Source: Anarhynchus alexandrinus
Lineage: Eukaryota > Chordata > Aves > Charadriiformes > Charadriidae
DNA: 64,000 bases
Direction: 5' to 3'
Assembly (NCBI GenBank): GCA_008711295.1
Contig: VUYV01000003.1
Span: 6,926,511 to 6,990,510 of the forward strand
The notes under the pieces are model-generated. The model did not search any database. It was not told the DNA's origin and saw only the letters and a list, made by a program, of their open reading frames with translations. Shown piece by piece: positions 11,905 to 23,500 of the stretch. Numbering within the stretch: the stretch's first letter is position 1; every line of letters begins with the position of its first letter. Position numbers and translations under genes: made by a program.

Positions 11905-14240
11905 ATAGCTAGTGAGTGGGCCAACCAGGGAAGGTGTCCTGCTGGACCTGTTGTTTGTGAACAGAGAAGGACTTGTGGGTCATGAGACCGTTGGAGGCTG
12001 GGACACAGCAATCATGAAATGATAGAGTTTTCAACCTCAGAGAAGTAAGGAGTGGAGTTAGCAGAACTGTCACTTCCAGACTGACTTCCAGAGGGCAGAC
12101 TTTAGCCTATTTAGGAGCCTTGTTGACAAGAGTCCCTTGGGAGGCAGTCCTGAAGGACAAAGGACTCCAGGAAGGCTGGACATTCTTCAAGAAAGAAATC
12201 TTAAAGGTGCAGGAGCAGGCCATCCCCATGTGCCAAAAGACAAGCTGGCGGGGAAGAAGAGAGGCCTGGCTGAACAGAGAGCTCTGGTTGCAACTCAGGG
12301 AAAAAAAAAATAGAGTTTATAACATTTGGAAAAAGGGGCAAACAACTCAGGAGGACTACAAGGAGATCATGAGGCTATGCAGGGAGGAAACTAGAAGGGC
12401 CAAAGACCAACTTAATCTGGCTACTGCCATAAAAGACAATAAAAAATGTTTCTTCAAATACATTAGAAACAGAAGGAGGGCTAAGGAGAATCTCCATCCT
12501 TTATTGGATGTGGGGGGAAACATAGTGACAAAGGATGAGGAAAAGGCTGAGGTACTTAATGCCTTCTTTGCCTCAGTCTTTAATAGTAAGACCAGTTGTT
12601 CTCGGGGTACCCAGCCCCTAGAACTGGAAGACAGGGACAGGGAGTGGAATGAAGCCCCCATAACCCAAGGGGAAATGGTGAGTGACCTGCTACACCACTT
12701 AGACACACACAAGTCTATGTGGCCGGATGGGATCTACCCAAGGGTACTGAGGGAGCTGGCAGAAGTGCTCACCAAGCCACTTTCCATCATTTATCAGCAG
12801 TCCTGGGTAACTGGGAAGGTCCCAGTTGACTGGAGATTAGCAAAGGTGATGCCCATCTACAAGAAGGGCCAGAAGGAGGATCAAAGGAACTACAAGCCTG
12901 TCAGTCTGACCTCGGTGCCAGGGAAGGTTATGGAGCAGATCATCATGAGTGCCATCATGTGGTACATACATGACAACCAGGCGTCCAGGCCCAGTCAGCA
13001 TGGGTTTATGAAAAGCAGGTCCTGCTTGACTAACCTGATCTCCTTCTGTGACAAGGTGACCTGCTTAGTGAATGAGGGAAAGGCTGTGCATGTTGTTTAC
13101 CTGGACCTTAGTAAAGCCTTTGACACCGTTTCTCACAGCATTCTCCTGGAGAAACTGGCTGCTCATGGCTTGGACGGGCATACTCTTCACTGGGTAAAAA
13201 TGTGGTTTGATGGCTAGGCCCAAAGAGTTGTGGTGAATGGAGTAAAATCCAGTTGGTGGCCGGTCACAAGTGGTGTTCCCCAGGGCTCAGTACTGAGGCC
13301 ACTCCTGTTTAATACATTTATCAACGACCTGGATGAGGGGACGGAGACAACACCCTCAGTAAGTTTGCAGACGACACTAAGCTGGGTAGGAGTGTTGGTC
13401 TGCTTGAGGGTAGGAAAGTTCTACAGAGGGATCTGGACAGGCTGGATCAATGGGCTGAGGCCAGCTGTATGAGATTCAAAAAGGCCAAGTGCTGGATCCT
13501 GCACTTATGTCATAACAACCCCATGCAGCGCTACAGGCTTGGGGAAAAGTGACTAGAAAGTTGCATGGAGAAAAAGGACCTGGAGGCGTTGGTTAACAGG
13601 AGGCTGAATAGGAGCCAGCAGTGTGCCCAGGTGGCCAAGGCGGCCAACAGCATCCTCGCTTGTACCAGAAACAGTGTGGCCAGCAGGACTACAGAAGTGA
13701 TTGTCCTCTTGTGCTCAGCATTGGTGAGCCTGCACCTGGAATACTGTCTTCAGTTTTGGGCCCCTCACTACAAGAAGGACATTGAGGTGCTGGAGTGTGT
13801 CCAACGAAGAGCAACAAAGCTGGTGAAGGGTCTGGAGAACAAGTCATATGAGGAGCGGCTGAGGGAAGTGGTTGTTTTTTTGACTGGAGAAAAGGAGGAT
13901 GAGGGGAGACCTTATCGCTCTCTACAACTACCTGAAAGGAGGTTGTAGCAAGGTGGGGGTCAGTCTCTTTTCCCAAGTAGCAAGTGATAGGATAGGAGGA
14001 AATGGCCTCAAGTTGCACATGGGGAGGTTTAGACTGGATATTATGAAAATTGTCTTCACTGAAAATGTTATCAAACATTGAAACAGGCTGCCCTGGGAAG
14101 TGGTTGAGTCGCCATCCCTGGAGGTATTTAAAAGACATGTAGATGTGGCACCTGGGGACATGGTTTAGTGGTGGACTTGGCAGCGTTAGGCTTATGGTCA
14201 GAGTCCATGATCTTAGAGTTTTTTTCCAACCTAAGCAATT
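11905..14240 (+). mobile_element. CR1 LINE, 5'-truncated, plus strand
   Basis: CR1 homology begins inside the endonuclease at about 11905 (frame with LFVNREGLVGHE, then NHEMIEF near 12010), runs through the RT and ends in a CR1-type 3' UTR. The 3' UTR holds a GGACTTGGCAGCGTTAGG block near 14174-14191 and TTTTCCAACCTAAGCAATTC at its end. It belongs to a different CR1 subfamily from the 4.3-6.9 kb copy: the protein diverges clearly (for example LEKLAAHGLDG against [11 protein letters not shown]), and so does the 3' UTR. The expected ATTCTATG tail is replaced by a pentanucleotide microsatellite. Confidence 0.95.
12003..14160 (+). pseudogene. CR1 ORF2 pseudogene: endonuclease end and reverse transcriptase
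   Basis: A long open stretch, 12120-13217 (365 codons), covers the linker and the first half of the [54 protein letters not shown] with the first catalytic D at 13122-13124. It ends at a TAG at 13215-13217 inside [20 protein letters not shown] follows near 13270. The FADD box at 13364-13375 is shifted by one base relative to the upstream frame, with the lesion near 13342-13360. The frame then hits TGA at 13550-13552. A further shift lies in the T-run at 13875-13881, after which [14 protein letters not shown] resumes and continues to the C-terminus near 14110. The element is dead but still readable over most of its length. Confidence 0.92.
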
Positions 14241-14340
14241 CTATCCTATCCTATCCTATCCTATCCTATCCTATCCCGTCCTATCCCGTCCTGTCCTGTC
14301 CTGTCCTGTCCTGTCCTATTCCATTCCATTCCATTCTATT
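14241..14340 (+). repeat. Compound pentanucleotide microsatellite at a CR1 3' end
   Basis: About 100 bp of five-base units that change along the array: CTATC repeats first, then mixed CCGTC and CTATC, then CTGTC, then CATTC, ending CTATT. It joins the CR1 3' UTR directly after AGCAATT. Confidence 0.97.
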
Positions 14341-14639
14341 TTCTGTCTTTTAGGGATTTGTTATGTTATTATGACTTAAATCATTATGGAACAAATAGGG
14401 GCTTGAAGAAAAAAAAAAAGGATGAATTGATATTCAGTAATATTTGAAAGGAATGGAAAGAAAATGACTGAGGCAGATACAGGACTTTCTGAATGACCTT
14501 GACTATGCAATTAGAATAAATCTTAAAGGAAATAATTATTATAGGAATTGAGTCAAATGAAAAAGCCATGACATGTGTGTGATACACGTTAGCAAAATAA
14601 TATTAGATTGACCTTACAGCTTTCTTAGAGAAGATGGAC

Positions 14640-15560
14640 TGTTTCACAGCCATCTTATCTGTTAGAGCTTCCATAAAGTATTCAACATGATGATGACGAA
14701 GTTGTTATTTTTAAACAATAAGAGGGATAGAAGTTTATAAAGTAGACAGACAAAAAAGGAAGATTACAACAGGTTTTACTGAACGGAAGCATCATCTCAG
14801 AGTGATGTTGTTAATGGAGCAATCTTGAAGAGGTAAGTAATAGAAAAAAGATGAAATTCAACTGTACAAACACAACATTATGTACTTAACAACTAGGGAA
14901 AAATATCACTGTTAAAAGATAGCTGTCCTCAGTTAATGTGAAGAGCAGGAACTGGATATATTAATTGATCATAGGATGGTTATGTGAAAATGCCATGAAA
15001 AAGTAAGATATGATTCAAGAAAATCTAAGTCTAGTTGTTCCTTTAGAACAAGAAGAAACAGTTTTGCTTTAGAAGTCACTAAGCTGATTTAATCTATAAC
15101 GTGTGTGATTCTTATCACACATATGTTTCTACAGGTTATCCTTGAAAATTGATGTGGAACACACTGATTTGCATGGGCCTAGTACCCCACAAATAGAATA
15201 GACACACCACCCAGCAGGCTTTCAAGGAGCAGGCTTTAGTCTAACACAATGTGAACAGAATGGTTCTGACTGTTCTTAATTAAAATAGCTCTTTTTCCTA
15301 CTTCACGCTTATCATTTCACCTTATTTACTAGTATACAATGTTGGGCAAGAGATCAAATGGGTAAAAACTGGCTGTGAATTAAATAAGGATGAAAAATAA
15401 AAGACTATTTCTAACAAAAAGAGCTGTGATGGTTTTGAGCAAAAGAGCAATAGCAGGATCAAGAGGCCTAAATACTTTTAAAATGGTGCTTGATAAGTTT
15501 ATGAAAGGGATTATATGACACGGTTGTCTGTGATGCCAGGTGCTGCGTTCAGGCGGTTCA
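14640..15560 (+). mobile_element. Old CR1-like LINE fragment (RT and C-terminus)
   Basis: Degraded translations match the back half of CR1 ORF2 in order. KVFNMMMTKLL near 14678 resembles KAFD..... of the RT core. KMKFN near 14850 resembles the MKFN block. EQELDILIDHRMVM near 14945-14985 resembles EKDLGVLIDH. KRAIAGSRGLNTFKMVLDKF near 15440-15500 resembles the C-terminal SLxTFKxxLDxF block. Stops and frameshifts are frequent. The tail near 15530 (GATGCCAGGTGCTGC) may be part of its 3' UTR. It is older than the CR1 just upstream, which has the same orientation but belongs to another copy. Confidence 0.6.
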
Positions 15561-18500
15561 TCATAGGAACAAAAGAAACAGGATTAGGAAGAAATTATTG
15601 CAATAATCTTATCTGCACTTCTCAGATATGCGTCCTATGGTTGGGAGGTGTGGAGCAATGAAGCAGTCTGCTCAGTCTAGCGGCAAGAAGAAATCAGCCG
15701 TACTCAGCTTCATTCCCTTTGTTATTATCCCTAGCTCTGCTGATTTGATTTGATGATTTGTTTGGATTTTGTCTGCCTTTAAGGACAAGGTTGACAAAAC
15801 AGTTATTTGGAGAGTATTTAAGAAAAATATCAATAGATTAGCAAATACAGAGAACTGAGGGGTCAATATAAGTGGAGCAGAAATAGTAAGGTGCTGATGA
15901 TGTTTGCCTGCAGGTAAAAAAAAAGGACAAAGTGTGAGAAAAATTAAAATCAAAGAAACAATAACTCTTCAGAGGTCTCACGTACCCTTAGGTTCCAAAC
16001 TTAATTTTTTGTGACTTGAAGGAGGAATAATCTCTGTTGTCCCATGCTGTCAAAATTTTATGTTTCAGTGCTGCTACTGTTTCTGTATCCCCTTTACTCT
16101 AGTGTTTAACAGATGCTTCTGGGCTGCAATACCAATCAGCAGTATTCTTTAGAAATGTCAATAGCTGGCATATTAGCACTTCAAATCTATATCCCTTATA
16201 AATGGGGAGCACTTGACATTCATTCTGTACCACACAGCAATACTTAGATGGTGATACTATAGAAAAGGGTGAAGAGAGAACAAACATAAACTTTGAATTT
16301 TAGAAAGTGCAGAAGGACTTCTGGAGTTGATAGTTTCCAAAACTAAAGGGAAATAGTGTCAGAACAAAGTTCTGGACCCACTGAAATCTGGAGGAGCTTT
16401 GCTACTGGAATCAAAGGGAACCAGGTTTCATAATTAACATGTATAGTTAAGAAAGTACTTGTTCTAGAGTATGTACTTCAGGAATATGAATTTTCCTGCA
16501 GCCTTGGTATTTATAGTAGGAATGAGTCACAAAATGCAAGGAGAATATTTTTTCTTAACTATTTAGACTGTAAATTATTTGGATTAAAGATCTGTTACTG
16601 TGTTGGTACCCTGAAACAACAGATTTCATGTTTTATTAGTTTCTTTAGTTCTATTGTATACTGTAAGCTCTTCACTCAGAATGTTAATGATATCAGTAAT
16701 TAAAGAATTATTCCCTATAGTTAGTACCATATGAATGTTGGTCGAGGCAATGTGGGTCCAAGCTAGTAATAATACTGCTAGTAATATAATAAAGCACAAT
16801 TTCTTGTCTCAAACCAAGCACATTGCTTAAAACAATGTAACATTGTCCATCATTGCTGTCCATCACAGCAATGAATCTCTGGCAAATTAATATCTAACAT
16901 CCATTCCACATCTTCTTAGTATATCAAAGCCACTGCATGAGCCAACATTCTTAAAGAAAACCCCATCAAAATACCAATAAAATGTGGAAGGAAAAAAACC
17001 CACAAGAAAACCACCTCACAGTTCTCATAACAAAAAATTTCTTCAGTAGCAGGATTGTGCAGGGAACTTCACAAATACAACACACCTGCTACTACCATCA
17101 CCACTGGATAAATTAGAGTACGTCCACAGTACAGTCACAGGTTTAATCTATATGGAAATAGCTAAACTACATTTATGCTAGCTAGATTATGTATTGATTA
17201 GTTTGCCCATGTCAGTACCCTGAAAGCGCTGGATGCAGTTCCGTCAGGTTTGGTAGATCTAGTTCATCAAGCAGTGCCTCAAGCATCCAAATAGTGCTGT
17301 TGCTCTCAGGAGCTGTGCCCTCTATGCTTACCTCATGAAGTGACTATGCCTTCTGTCACTCAGGCTCCAGTACCTGGAAAGACGGAGACATTGCTTAATG
17401 ACTTCATGCTCCCATCCCAAACTCCAGTCTCTCTGGCTCTGAGCAGTGTGGCTGTATGCACTTGATATCCCTGTAGGTTAGCCACACAATTTTTAGTCAG
17501 TTGCTTCAATGAGTTTGCGGTCTATCCTGAGCTGGTATACAGAGATATTTTCATTAGTATCCAAGCTACCTAAGGGCAATTTTCACAATGTCTGCATAAA
17601 CTAGAGGCCAGACCACAGCACATTACAAAACAATTATTAGATTATCTCAGCACAGTGGTCTTACATGACCATTTAAGACCAACGGTCTTAAAACAGTCTC
17701 ACTGCTTAAATTAACCTTCGTGTCAACTTTTATCTTACTCTTATTACTTCAGCAGCTTTTATTATCAGTTTTGATTTGCCTATCTTACATATTTTCACCT
17801 ATTTGACATCCTTAGCAAGATATTTAAATGAACTGCATTTTAATGAACCATGCTGGAAAATCCATTTGTCATCAGTTCTGCCATTTTTGCTCACATCTAC
17901 AACCAGCTAATATAATTAAAAAGACGAGCCCAAGAATGAAGCACGGCTTAATGTAATGGTTACTCTGATGGTCCCTAAGGGATGAAGCTGAAACTAACCC
18001 AGCGATTCCACAAGATGGCCATCACTAGAGCTCAGGGAACCCACCTCTCCATCTGATTCAAACAAATAGACTTGGGTGTAGGACAAGCTGAAAGGGTGGA
18101 TTCATCAAATGTTTCACTGGTGCACTGATGCAAATAAAGCACTTACTGTTGACTTTTTGTTAAAGAATTTAGGTAAAGGCATCATTGGTAATACATCACA
18201 ATCAATTTGGTAGATCACCCTCACGACTTTAGTTACAGCTCCTGTTCTCAGATATTACCCTTTAATCCACAAGAACAAAGCATTAATGTTTAGTGCCTCT
18301 AAATGTATTTTTAACTTTCTCTAAACTCTATTCATCAGCTTGTGGATACAGCTCATACAAAATATGAAATGCAGGTTAACATAAGGACACAAGAAGCAGC
18401 AAATATGGGAAGAGGTTCAGACAGTCTAAGGAAAAAACCAAAAATTTTAACAGAATGGAACTCAGTAGGTCATGGAAGTAGATCAAGAGTAATTATTTAT

Positions 18501-19330
18501 GAAATGCTGCAAGGAATACAGATGACTCATGAAGGTAGAATTTCATGTCAGTGAGATGAAATTTTGAGGAACAACTCCTGTGACTGTTAGAGGAAGTATG
18601 TGCCAATTTTCTCACAACATGCATATGAGCTACTGTTGATCATTTCAAAGCACAAGTTAAGCTAAATGTTGCTAGTACTTTGAAGAAGAGAGGGCTGTTA
18701 ATTCAGAAACTGAGCATCATTCTAATAAAGCATGACTGATAATCAAACTTATTAAGAGATTGTATTTTGAAATATTAGCTTAGGGTTATTAGCTCAGACA
18801 AATGAAATATGCATGTTTAAAAGGGCCTAATTTACTAAATTAACATTAAGTCCAAATCACGTATTCATAATTTTGTTTTAATGATGTTATTTATTCTTCT
18901 GAGTTCCACTAATATAAGTGTACTAGTGGACCTGGGCACAGATTGTAGGTCCTCAGGAATAATGTTTCTGTCTGGTGTGGTGTGTTGCTTCAAACCATGC
19001 GCAATCTTAGCTTCGCTGGAGGGATGAAACCAGTATCTCCAATTACCAAAAACAGGTTGCCGGCATAGTTCTTTACCATAGTTCTTGCCCGAGTGTTTTC
19101 TGCCATTTTCAGCACCCTTCAAGGGGAAGGGGTGACAAGTTCTTCTTGAATTTCCCCTGTAGCATAGCATTTTTCATGGATTCCAGTTAAAGGAACTGGC
19201 TGCCACCAGTCCCAGGAGAGGTATCTGACTTGGTTATTTATCAAACTAGTTAGTGGCTAGATAGAAATACAGATGGCCAGCATCTCAAAATCAGATTAAC
19301 GTAATTCCTGTCATAGGTGGTGGCAGTGTG
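15561..19330. other. AT-rich single-copy sequence, no gene
   Basis: No supported gene. A degraded GAAGTC/CACTGA-type palindrome lies near 16370-16430. A somewhat GC-richer patch with no assignment lies at about 17220-17500. A minus-strand open frame of 101 codons at 18865-19170 is unusually rich in Cys, Trp and His for chance, but matches nothing I recognise. Confidence 0.45.
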
Positions 19331-19570
19331 TCTTGGTCTACAGCTAAGCAGGGTAAGAAATTGTTCGCTTGACAAGGGTACTGTGTCTGGTTCAGCCCTG
19401 GAAGAAGAGGTTTAATGAGGATCTACAGACATCACAGGTGCGAATGTATGGTGCCTGTATTCTGGGTTGAGATAAGCTGAGGTTGGTTCCTGTTAGCAGA
19501 CACATCCTAATGTTCATTTCTCAGAAGTTCTGCCAATTAAAGACTGTCAAGGGCATCACCTGTCTGAAAT
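19331..19570 (+). mobile_element. Probable 5S-headed Deu-domain SINE (AmnSINE1-like)
   Basis: The head contains AGCTAAGCAGGGT at 19342-19354, an exact match to the internal control region of vertebrate 5S rRNA. The flanks also fit: GTCTTGGTCTA before it, and TTGTTCGCTTGACAAGGG after it against 5S TGGTTAGTACTTGGATGGG. Downstream, TTGAGATAAGCTGAGG...TTCCTG near 19467-19492 and AATTAAAGA near 19535-19543 fit, in order, the TGAGA...GAGGTCCTG and ATTAAAGATC blocks of the Deu domain shared by several vertebrate SINEs. Together this suggests an ancient amniote SINE. The consensus is recalled, not aligned, and the boundaries are approximate. Confidence 0.55.
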
Positions 19571-19919
19571 ACCCAGAAACGTTTATGAATCTTGCCTAAG
19601 ATGAGATATATTTTTCTGCTTTTAAAAATGTACAAAAGCATTTCCATTGTTCAGAAGTTTATTTCTTCCAGTATTTATCTGAATTTTACATAAATAATTG
19701 TCTTAGACCAACAAAATACAAACAACTCATCACCCAGTAAAATAGCTTTCCTCTGCTTTTTAACTATCCCCATTGCATACAGCAAAGCATCACTTAAGCT
19801 ACAGTCAACAATAATCAACATGCCTCCTTTGAATTTTCCAAAACAATGTCTGTTTTCATTTTGCTCATACTGAAAACTCAGGTCTCCTGTTCTCTTTAGA
19901 AAGAGCACATTGTACCAGG
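19571..19919. other. Single-copy sequence, no gene
   Basis: AT-rich sequence between the probable SINE and the LTR. Nothing recognisable. Confidence 0.45.
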
Positions 19920-20563
19920 TGTGGGTGCCCCGGTGGTGGTGTCATCAGTAGTCGGTGCGGGGCGGCCCCTGTATGTTGGGGCCGGGGCTGCCCTGTGCCG
20001 GACACAGCCAGTTCCTGCCGGCTCCAACGGCCCCACCGCAGGGCACAGCTGAGCCCCTCAGCCACGGGCGGGCACTGTGGGGAAAGCCTGTGTCAGAAAG
20101 GGCAAAGCACTGCCCGGCAGCCAGGGCTGAGGGAAACCAGGGGAGAAACAGCCCTGCGAGCCCCGAGGGGAGAGCAGGAGGAGGGCAGGAGGTGCTCCAG
20201 GCGCCCCCGCAGAGGTGCCCCGGCAGCCCCGGCAGGGAGAGACCCCGATGGGGCAGGTGTTTCCCTGCAGCCCCTGGGAAGGGCCCGGGCTGGAGCAGGG
20301 GAGCAGCAAGAGCAGGTGGCAGTGGCGGAGAGGAGCTGCCATGGATTGACTGCAGCCCCCCATTGCTCATCCCCTGCGCTGCTCTGGGGGAGAAGAGGTA
20401 GTCAAGAATGACGATGGAGTGAAGTTGAGCCTGGGAAAAGGGGTGGGGGAAAGAAGGGAAAGGTGTTTTAGTTTTTGTCTTTTTCTCCCCATGTCGTGTT
20501 GAGGAGGGGGAGCGAGAGAGCGGCTGGGTGGGTGTCTGGCAGCCAGCCAAAGTCAAGTCACCA
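19920..20563 (+). mobile_element. GC-rich solo LTR, copy A (internally deleted)
   Basis: This copy shares long blocks with the LTR at 50702-51430, for example GGGCTGAGGGAAACC and GAGGGGAGAGCAGGAGGAGG, and the 3' part GTGAAGTTGAGCCTGGGA, which also occurs in the 27.2-28.2 kb LTR. It starts TGTGGGTGCCC and ends ...TCACCA. Flanking pentamers CCAGG (19915-19919) and CAAGG (20564-20568) match at four of five positions, a plausible target duplication. About 140 bp present in copy B, holding the poly(A)-signal region, is missing near 20490. Copy A in turn has extra sequence near 20247-20330. Long open frames on both strands here come from high GC content and are not genes. Confidence 0.8.
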
Positions 20564-23500
20564 CAAGGAGGTTTTTTTATTGGGCCTTGTTGCATTCTGT
20601 AAGGTACAAGCCAATGGAAAACTTTTTGTCTGTAAAGTTTTTGTGTTCATAAACTAGATAAATTTGTTGGTACAATTTTCCACAGCAGTCCCCTTCTTTT
20701 CGATCTTTCCCTTTGTCTCAGATTAGCACTGTCTAAACTGAAGTATAACAGACACAATTGAAAGCCTCCAAATTTATCTTTGATGTTACACTAGTATCAT
20801 GGAGTAAGGTATAGTTTCTCCATGAAAAAGAGGTATCTATAGGAGGCACTGCACTTGTTTTTGTGTGCTCAGTGTCAGGCTGGAACGTGGTCTTCTTCAA
20901 TTAGATGTACAGTCTACCTGTATGCATAGATATTTCATATAGAGTCCGTTGCTTGAAGTTGTTGCTATCTGCTAGCCGTGACCTTGCAAAAAGACAGCTG
21001 GGCTTGCCTTGGCTAAAGAAGATATAAATTCGAGGACATTGAATGTTTTACCTCTATACAAGGATGTCAGGTATCTTTCAAACCATGCTTTAAAGAGACC
21101 AGAATTGGGTTTGTGAATTGGTGTCATTTTAGCCGATCTAAAGGTGAATCTGTAAGCTAAGCCAAATCAAGCTTAATTGACCTTAGCTTTTGTACTGCCT
21201 TTCCTGAGAGGCAAGTTCTGCAATCCAGCACCTAATTTGCTACAGAGCTGAAAGTAACTTTACTGTGTAGGTACTTAAGCACTCTATAAGGACAGGGTAA
21301 TAAACCTTGCTGCTGGAATTAATTGAAGGCGGGCATCTGGATATGCACAGATCTCCGAAGAAGGTTTCTGATTTTATCTGTCAGGAATTACCCAGCTCAT
21401 CTCAGAGCAGAATAACAATTTCCTCTTGGCTGGTGAATAAATACCCTATAAAATGACTAATGGTCTATTTAATTGTCCTATCAAAAAGAGCATGGTTGTG
21501 ACTAATGTGCAAAATAAACCAACTTTGGAAACCTCATACAGTACTTACTATCCTTAAAGTAATGAAGCATGATGATGAGATCTATACTTGATTCTAACCA
21601 CTCTCTGTCATTCATGTCAAAGTTTTCTTCTCAAGAAATTAAATGCTCTTGCAAGAATGTTCAGAACATGAATAAGCTTGACTCTTTCAATACAAATCAC
21701 TGATTTTACCCTGAATCATTAAGTTATTTGTTCAAGTCTTAAATACTGCCATTTCCTAATGTGTCAGCAGTGAGGGAAATGTAGTTGCAGAATGACATAT
21801 TTCATTCCAACGTTAGAAAGCCTAAGGTAAATAATAACTCTTTGTTTGTGTTTCAATGGTGCATAAAATTGCAGAGTTCAAATGTTTTTAGTTTCCTTTG
21901 CTTGTACATGTATCTGTTAAAATCAGCCTCAGCTAATGGAGAAATATATAGCATAGCTGTCAGTTCGAATCCAGCCTATTGATTGGAGACTGTTTAATGC
22001 ACAACAGTAAGCACATTGCTGGCAGTATATGTGAAAGTGCAGAATCAGGCTACAGGGCAAAAGAAACTGAAAGTTATTGCTGCCTGCTCTCTGTCTGGCA
22101 TCCTATGAGTATGCGAATTAAGAAGCAGCTTTCAGGGATTACATTGCCAAAATTAACGCTAATTGATGCTTTTACTAGCAGCCCTATTAGTAAGACTAAG
22201 TTCTTTTAGGCCCTAATTTAACAAAACTTTAAAGGGTATGCTAAAATTCCATTTATAATTGAGTAAGAAGTTAGCATTTAGTTGGCTACTCACTGCTTTT
22301 CTCTAAACCTGCTAAATTCAGGAACAGGACCTGCAGTACAGGGAAGACATATGATGCTGAAACCCATGCTCTGTGTGCTCTGTGAGAAAAAGTTCATGTG
22401 CAGGGTTTTACAGCTCTTAGGGAGCCTGAATACAAATGAAACATTTGAAAGAGAAAGAACAAAACCATCCTGTATCAAGAAATATAGTCAGTAAACATAA
22501 GTTAATACAATGTTCAAAAACATGCAATGTCATCTACAAAAAAAATCTTAATTTCCCAGAATTGCACATGGTTGTTAAAAAAAAAAAACAAAAAAAAACA
22601 CCAAACAACAAAGAATATAAATCATAAATGTGCCTATGGTAATTTTTAGATATTGAAAAACATCAAGTGAAAGCATAATTTTTAATTAAACATTTTAGTA
22701 AGCCATTTTCTGCACAAGTATTTAAATTGTTTGAGCTATTTTGACTAGCTGTTATTTTCCCTAATAATCACCAAATAGAAGAATAGACAGAAATTACTTC
22801 TAACCAAATTGTTGTGGCCTCTTTCATCCGGTATGGTATTCTGAATACACTTCCCAACATACTCTTCAGGTATTAAAGTACTTAAGCGATTTGGATGCTA
22901 TCCTATCACCCCTAAAGACTGTGGTTAAAGTTCACAGCTATGGCAGCTGACAGGGCCATATCTGTTGTGTGCAATAATAGCAGATTGATAGCCCTGGTGA
23001 CATTAATCTATCACTTTTCATAGGTGTGAAGCTGACTGAAAATCATTTTCAAAAAAGCAGGAAACAGAAATAAGTTTTATTTAAACAAAATTCAAACATT
23101 TGCACGTTCAGTGTTGCTATGCAGTGCCATCAATGTCACTGCTAACTGCAGAATATCAATCACTCCCCCTCAGAAAGTGCCATATGCTGTGATAGTTCAG
23201 AATATTTTCCTCACGGTTTGTGGTGTCTGAGGAAAAGACTAAATTATAGAGGAGCACAAATCATGACTTTCATGGAAGGGCTCCAGTAATACAATTCAGT
23301 TTAGGTAATGATATATCATTTCTTGCTATCTGGCTTGGATTCTTTAAGCTTCTGACATTGGTTCCAGCAATTTGATTTCTTTTCTATTTATCTCTACCTC
23401 TTCTATGATATATGATATATAGAAGCCTTCTTTCAAACAGGTGGTATACACTTTTCAGTTTCTTTCCGTCCCACCTCCACCTACCTGCAGCCATCATCCC

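Noticed and set aside
14241..14340. CRISPR-like or satellite array
   Set aside because: Units are five bases with no spacers; it is a simple microsatellite next to a LINE tail.
19945..20595. Open frames of 100-216 codons on both strands of the 19.9-kb LTR
   Set aside because: The same GC-rich LTR at 50.7 kb gives similar frames on both strands. They follow base composition, cross the LTR ends and match no protein family.
22570..22625. Poly(A) of a processed pseudogene
   Set aside because: The A-rich tract is interrupted by C, and no gene-like sequence lies upstream.
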